This document shows, in pieces, positions 1 through 5,329 of a DNA stretch of 5,764 bases. The first letter of the stretch is position 1. Every line of letters begins with the position of its first letter. The stretch is taken from assembly GCA_002408385.1 (NCBI GenBank), contig DHSB01000229.1, positions 1-5,764 on the forward strand. Reading direction: 5' to 3'. Origin of the DNA: Myxococcales bacterium UBA5297. Its GTDB lineage: Bacteria; Myxococcota; Myxococcia; Myxococcales; UBA5297. Position numbers and translations under genes: made by a program. Under the pieces are notes generated by a model. It did no database searches. It was not told where the DNA came from and saw only the letters and a program-made list of their open reading frames with translations.

Positions 1-102
1 TGCAGGTGCCGGGCGGCGTGCAGCGAGAACCCCTCGGCGCGCGCCGACAGCCTCCCCGGGTTCAGCTCGGGCGGCTGGGAGAGAAGCTCGAGCTGCTGGC
101 CG
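1..102 (-). mobile_element. Internal fragment of IS91-like transposase gene, left copy
   Basis: Read on the minus strand, this stretch encodes a run containing LELLSQPPELNPG and then AEGFSLHAARHLH, matching part of the transposase remnant at the right end of the window. At DNA level it equals 5430-5531 at 100 of 102 bases; the only differences are at 90 and 93. Both fall on third positions of transposase codons (one silent, one Gln for His), which suggests the two copies come from separately evolving elements rather than one very recent duplication. Similarity stops sharply after 102, so the N-terminal part of the transposase is absent here. The fragment runs off the left edge, so its full extent is unknown. 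The IS91 assignment rests on the fuller right-hand copy. Confidence 0.85.
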
Positions 103-171
103 AACGAGGGCCAGCAGAGCGGTGAGGAGGAAGCCGACGCCAACGCGCGGGGAACGACGAGCGGAGCCCAT
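1..171 (-). pseudogene. Signal-peptide-encoding 5' end of a secreted protein gene, interrupted by the transposase fragment
   Basis: An ATG at 171 (minus strand) is preceded by AGGA at 182-179 with a 7-base spacer, a good ribosome site. The first 23 codons encode a textbook Sec signal peptide: a basic start (MGSARRSPR) followed by the hydrophobic core VGVGFLLTALLALV. From about residue 24 the frame runs into the transposase fragment, but not in the transposase's own frame, so what follows is not native protein. By chance it supplies an ARA-S cleavage-like site. The frame is open to the window edge. The original product is unknown. I infer a secreted or membrane protein whose body was lost when the mobile-element piece arrived. 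The weak point is that only 23 native codons are available to judge. Confidence 0.5.
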
Positions 172-391
172 TCTCTCTTCCTATCGCGGGCAGGACCCAG
201 TGATAGCCGCCCGATGGACACGCCGACGCTCGGCTCGCGATCGGCCCTCTCGGAGTGAGCCCCCAGCACGGCTTCATCGCTCTGGCCGCGACGCGCCTGC
301 CCTCGAGCGACCAAGCGTATTGCCAGCCGGATTGCCGACCGAATTGGACGAGTAGAGCCGGGCGCCCGCCCTCTGCCCGCTCCGTCGCGGC

Positions 392-682
392 TCAGCCGAG
401 CCGGATGACCAGCTTCTCTGGCTGGGAGCCCTTGATGAGCGTGCTCGGCGGGGCATTCGCGCTCGTCAGCGTGCGCCGGATTAGCTGGAGCCCCTGCTCG
501 AGCTTGGAGGAATCGTAGATCTCCACCTCGACGATCGAGGCGTAGCGGCCGGTGCCGCCGCCGGTGACGACGCCGAGCCCGGCGTCGCTCAGCGCCTTGT
601 CGAGTGCGGTTTCGATCGCGTCCCGATCGCTTCCCGAGCGGCTCAGGTCGCCGGCGTCGAACACGATCTCCAGGAACACCAT
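392..682 (-). CDS. Small conserved-looking hypothetical protein, predicted alpha/beta fold
   Basis: The product is 96 residues and I do not recognise a named family. Strand and helix propensities suggest a ferredoxin-like order. There is a strand at residues 1-9 (MVFLEIVFD), a helix at 19-34, a glycine-rich turn at 40-45 (TGGGTG), a strand at 48-56, a helix at 60-75 (LEQGLQLIRRTL) and a final strand at 90-95. There is no signal peptide or membrane segment, so it is probably cytoplasmic. Two starts are plausible: ATG at 682 with GGAG (694-691) 8 bases upstream, or GTG at 688 with GGAGGGG (703-697) also 8 bases upstream. A still longer start at 751 is disfavoured because the added codons look non-coding. 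Codon use in the chosen frame is strongly GC at third positions. It lies on the same strand as, and 220 bases upstream of, the interrupted gene starting at 171. Confidence 0.75.
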   Translation of the reverse strand: MVFLEIVFDAGDLSRSGSDRDAIETALDKALSDAGLGVVTGGGTGRYASIVEVEIYDSSKLEQGLQLIRRTLTSANAPPSTLIKGSQPEKLVIRLG

Positions 683-688
683 CTCCAC

Positions 689-1308
689 GGCTCCATCCCC
701 TCCAGAGCACCGCTCGCTGTCGGGCCCGCCTTCTGGTCTACCACCCGTCAAGCCAAGTTGGGTCTCTGGGCCTGCTTGGCCGAGCGCCTGGTCTTCGGGC
801 GCTCGCCGGCGGCGGGGCGATCGAGGCAGCCCGGAGCCGCGAGGGCGCGGGCCTCTCCGCCGCTCGCAGCGCCGCCGCGAAGGCGTCCATGGCGGGCGAG
901 CGCCTCGACGACGTGGGCGGGCGAAGTGCCAGCCGGCCCCCGAGAGAGAAGACCCGGGAGCGCCAGAGCGCCCCCGTGCCTTTCTTCATGCGCGAGCTAC
1001 GGTCGAGCGGCGGCGGCGCAGGCTCGCCAACGCGAGCAGGCCGGCGCTCAGCGTGAGCGGCATGGCCCGGTGGCGGTGGCGCACCCGCAGCCGCGCCGTC
1101 GAGGCCGCGATCCTACGGCAGCTTGAAAGCTCGACCTCGCTCTCCATGGCCGGGCTGCTGCAGGCCTTGATGCTGGCGCTCTTGGCGACGGCCGCCGCGG
1201 GGGTCGGCTTCGGCTTGGCGTCCATTCCCAACGAGCGAGGCTCGCCCCAGATCCTCTGAGCGCGCGGAAGAGTCCCGATGCTCCCGGCCCGTAGAGGGCA
1301 GAGCCCGG
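689..1308. other. 620-base stretch without a defensible gene
   Basis: Several overlapping frames are open on both strands and share GC-rich third positions, so codon bias cannot choose between them. Candidates considered on the minus strand are an ATG at 1225 ending at 986, with a hydrophobic then arginine-rich tail (LSAGLLALASLRRRR) but no good ribosome site; an ATG at 989 overlapping that stop; and a frame ending at 750-748 with a basic tail (PKTRRSAKQAQ) but no good start. On the plus strand there is a hydrophobic tail near 1147-1259. None shows a recognisable domain. The stretch may be a decayed gene upstream of the small gene at 392-682. Confidence 0.4.
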
Positions 1309-1713
1309 TCACTCGGCAGCGCAGTAGCTCGTGCAGAAGGAGGAGGTGATCGGCTCGATGCTCTCGCGATGGCAACTGCAGTCGGGTGGGTCCAGACTGC
1401 CATCGCAGTCGTAGCCGAGAGGATAGCTGCTATCGAGCAGGCAGATTCCGCACCCCTCGCTCAGCCCGCTCATCTTCACGTGGCATCTCTCGAGGCAGGC
1501 CGCTTCGTCCTCCGCGCTGCAATATTTCTCGTCCTCGCTGCTTCTGTCGCAGTGCAGCGCGCAGCGTGCCTGGAGCGGCTGCGAGAGCCCGCTCTCCTCC
1601 TCCACCGGAACGCATTTCCCTTCGGCTTCTTGGGTACCCTCGCCACACTCGACGCCTCCGCAACCGGCGAGGAATCCGAGAGCCGCGACCAGAGCGAAGA
1701 ACGCGCGTTTCAT
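1309..1713 (-). CDS. Cysteine-rich lipoprotein, secreted, function unknown
   Basis: The product is 134 residues, exported and lipid-anchored. The signal peptide MKRAFFALVAALGF leads into the lipobox LAGC, with Cys18 as the lipidation site. The mature part has 14 further cysteines (residues 23, 34, 51, 55, 65, 73, 77, 88, 91, 103, 112, 114, 127, 131). Three pairs have CX3C spacing (CALHC, CLERC, CTSYC), which usually means helices joined by disulfides. The start is ATG at 1713, with GAGG (1723-1720) 6 bases upstream. A GTG directly before it (1716) would leave only 3 bases of spacing. Small cysteine-rich lipoproteins of this style are common in Myxococcota, where most have no assigned role. 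The gene is divergent from the broken plus-strand gene at 2097, which is also cysteine-rich, but the sequences do not look homologous. It appears intact. Confidence 0.9.
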   Translation of the reverse strand: MKRAFFALVAALGFLAGCGGVECGEGTQEAEGKCVPVEEESGLSQPLQARCALHCDRSSEDEKYCSAEDEAACLERCHVKMSGLSEGCGICLLDSSYPLGYDCDGSLDPPDCSCHRESIEPITSSFCTSYCAAE

Positions 1714-2048
1714 CACCTACCTCAATGGTTGGAGAACGAAGGCGAGATTAGGGGTCGCGCCGAATCCCCGCAAGACGCGACGCAGGAGGCTCGCGCTACG
1801 GGCAGAGGCCGTGGCCGCCTCCTCGGCACGATGCAGCTGCCAGGCGGCCGGGCTCTCGCGGTCGTCGCGGCAGGTCTTTCCCCGACGACACTGATCTCGG
1901 CCCTTCGGCTATCTCTCTGCGCGTCAGGCTAAGCTTCGTGGGGGCATGCGATGACACCAGGCGCTCGCTGGGCAGTCAGCTTCTCTTGCACAGATCCAGC
2001 GCCCCATGGGTCATGACGGAAGTCCTGTACCACGCCCTCGGCGGATCC

Positions 2049-2064
2049 GGGACCGGCGGGTCCC
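2049..2064. repeat. Perfect inverted repeat GGGACC-N4-GGTCCC
   Basis: Six-base arms with the loop GGCG end 32 bases before the ATG at 2097. There is no T-run, so it is not a standard intrinsic terminator. Its place just upstream of the gene fits an operator or a leader hairpin, but 6-base arms can arise by chance in GC-rich DNA. Confidence 0.4.
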
Positions 2065-2085
2065 ACCGAAGCGAACGGCGGAGAT

Positions 2086-2089
2086 GGAG
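2086..2089 (+). promoter_or_regulatory. Ribosome binding site GGAG for the ATG at 2097
   Basis: GGAG with a 7-base spacer to ATG 2097 is the best translation start in front of the cysteine-rich gene. The ATG frame (MNRSKAK) closes at 2189, whereas the signal peptide is in the next frame. This site is therefore the main evidence that the gene's first codons have been frameshifted. Confidence 0.6.
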
Positions 2090-2096
2090 CGTCGCA

Positions 2097-2960
2097 ATGA
2101 ATCGATCGAAGGCGAAGCCTCCTCGCGACATTGGCAGCCTTGTCGAGCCTCGTGCTCTGCGCTTGTCCCGGAGAGGAGCCGTCGTCTGATCCGGTCGACC
2201 CCGCCTACAGCGACGAATGCACTGCCGGCACCAGGCTCTGCCCTTCGGAGTGGGCGAGCCAGCTCTGCGGCCAGTTCGACGACGACGCGTGCCTCGAGCT
2301 CTCCACGCCGCACCTCTGCCCCAGCGGCGAGAGCTGCATCGACGGCGAGTGCGTCGCCGGCTGCGTGCACGAGTGCGCGCCGGGCACCGCGGTCTGCTTC
2401 AACCGCGACACGGTGCGCTTCTGCGGCAACTTCGACACCGATGACTGCCGCGAGCTCGGCGGCGACATGGGTTGCACCGCGGGCACGCGCTGTGAGGCCG
2501 GCGCTTTCGTCCCCGACACCGGCGAGCGCACCCCAAGGTCGCTCGCAAAGGCGCACTGGCGAGCGTCGAGACGCAAGAAAGAGGGCTGGCGTTGGGCGCC
2601 TTGCTCGGCATCGGCGACGGCATCGCCGACAGGCTTGGCCTGATGGGGGCGCTCCGGCTGGAGATCGAGCTCGTTCGGCCAGAGGGGCTGGGCATCGCCC
2701 TCTGCGCAGCCGTCGGCAGCGCGCCGGGATTCACCGAGAGCGCTCTCTCGTTGCGCGCGGAATACGCCCTGCAGCTCGAGCTCCGGGCGCTGGAGCTGTT
2801 TGCCGGGCTGGAGGGAGGGCCGGCCTACGTCCGCCAGACGATCGATAGGGGCTGGTCCAACAACTCGCTCGGCTTGCAGGTGGGTCCGCGCGCCGGTGGC
2901 GCCATTCGCCTCCTCGACGGGCTCGAGCTCGCCACGCGGACGGGCGCGCCGTTCTGCTCG
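2097..2960 (+). pseudogene. Frameshifted cysteine-rich lipoprotein with beta-barrel-like C-terminal region
   Basis: I read this as one gene broken into frames. Part 1 is ATG 2097 with MNRSKAK, basic as expected for a signal start. Part 2, one frame over from about 2119, has LLATLAALSSLVLCAC, a signal core with a lipobox. It then has two tandem 52-residue repeats (2212-2367 and 2368-2523) with cysteines at repeat positions 3, 10, 19, 27, 36 and 42 and shared CGxFDxDxCxEL cores. Part 3, in another frame from about 2532, continues smoothly as PKVARKGALAS, then alternating hydrophobic stretches (ALRLEIELV, ESALSLRAEYALQLEL, LGLQVGPRAGG) typical of outer-membrane-type beta strands. Adding one C to the run at 2531-2534 would join parts 2 and 3. 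The second repeat also has Phe where the first has its seventh cysteine. The tail loses coherence near 2940. The alternative is two separate genes starting at TTG 2131 and TTG 2592, but neither has a ribosome site I can see. No function is recognised. Confidence 0.75.
2212..2523 (+). repeat. Two tandem 52-codon cysteine-rich repeats
   Basis: Unit 1 begins DECTAGTRLC and unit 2 begins HECAPGTAVC, exactly 156 bases apart with no gaps. Six cysteines align. A seventh, in CxxGxC of unit 1 (DGEC), is replaced by Phe in unit 2 (AGAF, codon 2506-2508). The eighth cysteine of unit 1 (position 51) also has no partner, but this may be the natural end of the repeat. The pattern suggests disulfide-stabilised extracellular modules. 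Confidence 0.85.
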
Positions 2961-2974
2961 AGGCTCCTGCCCAG

Positions 2975-3040
2975 AAGAGCAATCCCCTCCCCACGGGGCT
3001 TGCCTGCCAGCGCGCGGGCAGGAGCGCTCCGCCTGCTCTT
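2975..3040. repeat. Nested inverted repeats after the beta-barrel remnant
   Basis: The outer arms are AAGAGCA (2975-2981) and TGCTCTT (3034-3040). Inside them are CCTGCC (3003-3008) and GGCAGG (3017-3022) around an 8-base loop, plus a short CCCC/GGGG pair just to the left. It lies where the broken upstream gene would end and before the hydrolase, so it may act as a transcription terminator or be a small palindromic relic. No T-run follows. Confidence 0.4.
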
Positions 3041-3102
3041 CCGGAAAGCCTCAGTGGCAAGCCTGCAGGCCTCGAAGTGCGGCGCCTGCCGTGGGCTGAG
3101 GA

Positions 3103-3137
3103 GCAAGCTTGCAACTGCCGGAGCGTCTGCGATTCTC
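3103..3137 (+). promoter_or_regulatory. Weak candidate promoter and palindrome for the hydrolase gene
   Basis: TTGCAA (3109-3114) and GATTCT (3131-3136), spaced by 16 bases, match the sigma-70 consensus at 4 of 6 and 3 of 6 positions. The perfect palindrome GCAAGCTTGC (3103-3112) overlaps the upstream box, as an operator might. The -10-like box ends 37 bases before the hydrolase ATG. The match is weak, and the rules for this organism's promoters are unknown. Confidence 0.25.
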
Positions 3138-3173
3138 CCGGTTTCAAAACTCGCTCGAAAGGCCAGGCACCTC

Positions 3174-5153
3174 ATGAATATCCCCGATCTCCGCCCTCGA
3201 TACGCGGCCCTCGCCGTCGTTCTCGCTTTCGCAGCCGGCTGTGCGGGGCAGAGCGCGAGCAGGCGCGATGGCGCAAAGCAGCTCGCTCCGGAAAGCCCGC
3301 CCGGCAGCTTCGTCACCCCGTCGGGAATTGCCCTCACCGTTCCCGAGGGGATGCTCGGCCGGCAGGAGGGCGCGTGGATCTTCGTCGAGGACGCGGAGAA
3401 GAGCGTGCGACTCGCGCTCGTCGAGCTCGCGGCCACCGATCTCGAGAGGGCGATCCGCGAAGCCGTGGCGCACGAGGATCCCTCGCTCACCAGCAAGCCT
3501 GACAAGGTGCTCACCCCGCCGGCGCGCAACGGCTGGGACGAGCTGCGGATCGAGACGCGCTCGCTCGAGAGCGGCGAAGCCTTCCAGGCCTTCGCCAACC
3601 GCAAAGGCGAGCGCACCTGGGTCACGCTGATCCGCGGCTCGCCCGGCGGCTTCGCGAAGCGCTCCGCGCAGATCAACGTGTTCCTCGGCGGCCTGAAGCC
3701 GCCCGGCGAGGAGGAGAAAGACCTGAGCGAGGTCGAGCCGCGCAGCGTGCGCGGCTCCGAGCAGCTCCGGGCGTTCGTGCGCGAGGCGATGCAGGCGAGT
3801 GGCGTGCCCGGCTTCTCCATCGCGGTGGTCGAGGGAGACGAGGTGGTCTTCGCCGAGGGCTACGGCGTGCGCGAGATGGGCGGGAGCGAGCCGGTCACCG
3901 CCGACACGCTGATGATGATCGGCTCGGTCACCAAGTCGATGTCCACCCTGCTGATGGCCTCGCTGGTCGACGAGGGCAAGCTCGCCTGGACCGATCGCGC
4001 CATCGAGCGGCTGCCCGGCTTCGCCGTGGGCGACCCCGAGCTGACCCGGGAGCTGCAGGTCGAGCAGCTCGTTTGCGCTTGCGCGGGGCTGCCGCGCAAG
4101 GACCTGCCCATGATCATCAACTTCAAGGGCAAGGATGCCGGGGGCGCTCTCCGGCAGCTCGCCGGCATCAGGCCGACCACCCGGCTCAAGGAGACTTTCC
4201 AGTACCAGAACCAGATGGTCGCGGCCGGAGGCTACCTGGCCGGCCACGTCTTCGATCCGAAAGCGCCGCTCCAGGAAGCCTACTGCCGGGCCATGCGCGA
4301 ACGGGTCTTCGGCCCGATGGGGATGACCCGCACCACGCTCGATTTCGAGGCCGCCCTCGCCGACCCCGACCGCGCCTCTCCGCATGCCCAGGACCTCAAG
4401 GGCCGCCAGCAGAAGGTCTCCCTCGAGCACGAGCGCTTCAGTAAGCACGTCGGCCCGAGCGGAGGCGCCTGGTCCTCGGCACGGGAGATGGCGCGCTATC
4501 TCCTCACCGAGCTGAACCGGGGCGTCTACCGCGGCGTGCGGGTCGCCAGCGAGGCGAGCCTCACCCGGCGCTGGGAGCCTCAGGTGAAGGTGAACGCGAA
4601 GGCAGCCTACGGTCTGGGCTGGGGGACGCTCGAGGAGCACGGGTTGCGGCAGATCGAGCACGGTGGCGCCACGATGGGCTTCAACTCCTACGTCCGCTTC
4701 CTGCCGGAGAAGAAGCTCGGCGTCGTGATGCTCGCCAACGGGACCAATGGCCGCCTCGGGCTCGTCTGGGCGCGGCTGATGGAGCTCTGGTTCGGCATCG
4801 ACGAGAAGGCGGGCGAGCGGCTCGCCTATGGCCGCTCGACCGAGCTGAAGGAGCGCGAAGAGCTCCAAGCGCGGCTCTCGCAGCCGCCCGAGGAGTGGAT
4901 TGCGCCCCTCCTCGGCACCTGGGCCGACGACGAGCTCGGGCGGATGACCATCGAGCGTGACGCGGCCGGCGCGATCGTGCTCCGCAACGAGATCTTCACC
5001 ACGCGCCTGATGCGCCACGGCCGGCCCGACGGCAAGCAGGTGCTCGTCTTCGTCGACCCGCCGCTCGCCGGGATGGTGCTCGCGCCGCAGCCCGAAGGGC
5101 TCGTCATGGAGAGCGCGCAGGAGCGCTATCTGCTCAGGAAGAGCGAAGGCTGA
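3174..5153 (+). CDS. Lipoprotein serine hydrolase, beta-lactamase/penicillin-binding class (class C-like)
   Basis: The product is 659 residues. The signal peptide has the lipobox AAGC with Cys23, so it is predicted to be lipid-anchored outside the inner membrane. Residues about 35-175 form an extra N-terminal region (opening SFVTPSGIALTVPEG) not typical of the family. The serine hydrolase domain spans about 195-530. It has the nucleophile motif SVTK (Ser251, Lys254), the second motif YQN (Tyr344, Asn346) and HGG (496-498) where many members have KTG. GLP at the end of CACAGLP and GGAWSS are further family marks. Residues about 570-655 form a beta-rich tail beginning EWIAPLLGTW, of the kind often attached to these enzymes. 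Members include esterases, D-amino-acid and peptidoglycan peptidases and true beta-lactamases; the substrate cannot be told from sequence. The start is ATG 3174, chosen for the signal peptide, although the ribosome site is weak (AGG 6 bases upstream, or AAAGG about 11). The frame is open back to 2592 and beyond, but that part belongs to the broken upstream gene. Confidence 0.93.
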   Translation: MNIPDLRPRYAALAVVLAFAAGCAGQSASRRDGAKQLAPESPPGSFVTPSGIALTVPEGMLGRQEGAWIFVEDAEKSVRLALVELAATDLERAIREAVAHEDPSLTSKPDKVLTPPARNGWDELRIETRSLESGEAFQAFANRKGERTWVTLIRGSPGGFAKRSAQINVFLGGLKPPGEEEKDLSEVEPRSVRGSEQLRAFVREAMQASGVPGFSIAVVEGDEVVFAEGYGVREMGGSEPVTADTLMMIGSVTKSMSTLLMASLVDEGKLAWTDRAIERLPGFAVGDPELTRELQVEQLVCACAGLPRKDLPMIINFKGKDAGGALRQLAGIRPTTRLKETFQYQNQMVAAGGYLAGHVFDPKAPLQEAYCRAMRERVFGPMGMTRTTLDFEAALADPDRASPHAQDLKGRQQKVSLEHERFSKHVGPSGGAWSSAREMARYLLTELNRGVYRGVRVASEASLTRRWEPQVKVNAKAAYGLGWGTLEEHGLRQIEHGGATMGFNSYVRFLPEKKLGVVMLANGTNGRLGLVWARLMELWFGIDEKAGERLAYGRSTELKEREELQARLSQPPEEWIAPLLGTWADDELGRMTIERDAAGAIVLRNEIFTTRLMRHGRPDGKQVLVFVDPPLAGMVLAPQPEGLVMESAQERYLLRKSEG

Positions 5154-5283
5154 GACGAAGGCTCTCGGCGCTCCTGGCGACGATGCGCGCCGGAGCGAAG
5201 AGAGCTCGTACGAAAGAAGAGCGGATAGGCCGAAGGACGTTCGAGCTGCCGAGTCGGCGATCCGCTCCGGTAGCAGCGGTGGG

Positions 5284-5312
5284 TGCCCGGCCGGGGAACC
5301 GGCCCGCGGGCA
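5284..5312. repeat. Strong GC hairpin inside the transposase remnant
   Basis: TGCCCG-GCCGG, loop GGAA, CCGGC, a 3-base bulge CCG, then CGGGCA: 11 paired bases with a stable-type tetraloop. It lies where the transposase reading frame has lost similarity. It could be a chance product of GC-rich code or a relic of an element end. There is no T-run on either side. Confidence 0.4.
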
Positions 5313-5329
5313 GTGTCGGCAGCCCCGCG

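Larger units (their letters stand above)
1714..2096. other. 383-base divergent intergenic region
   Basis: This lies between the minus-strand lipoprotein gene and the plus-strand cysteine-rich remnant, so it should hold promoters for both. Open frames crossing it show no signal peptide, domain or ribosome site. I could not find a convincing pair of sigma-70 boxes. The one clear structure is the perfect inverted repeat at 2049-2064, listed separately. Confidence 0.6.

Noticed and set aside
552..1259. Plus-strand open frame of 235 codons
   Set aside because: It overlaps the better-supported small minus-strand gene and its product is mostly Arg, Pro and Ser without a domain. Only its last part (from about 1147) is hydrophobic, and it has no ribosome site.
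1369..1932. Plus-strand open frame of 187 codons across the 15-cysteine lipoprotein gene
   Set aside because: It is antisense to a gene with a lipobox, a good ribosome site and ordered cysteines. No feature supports the plus frame.
1986..2014. TTGCAC as a -35 box for the cysteine-rich gene
   Set aside because: No acceptable -10 box lies 16-19 bases downstream.
3077..3502. Plus-strand frame overlapping the hydrolase start
   Set aside because: It shows Arg-rich, domain-free translation, and its main part lies in the wrong frame of the hydrolase gene.
5167..5191. GGCGC/GCGCC arms after the hydrolase as a terminator
   Set aside because: There are only five pairs around a 15-base loop and no T-run, as expected by chance at this GC content.
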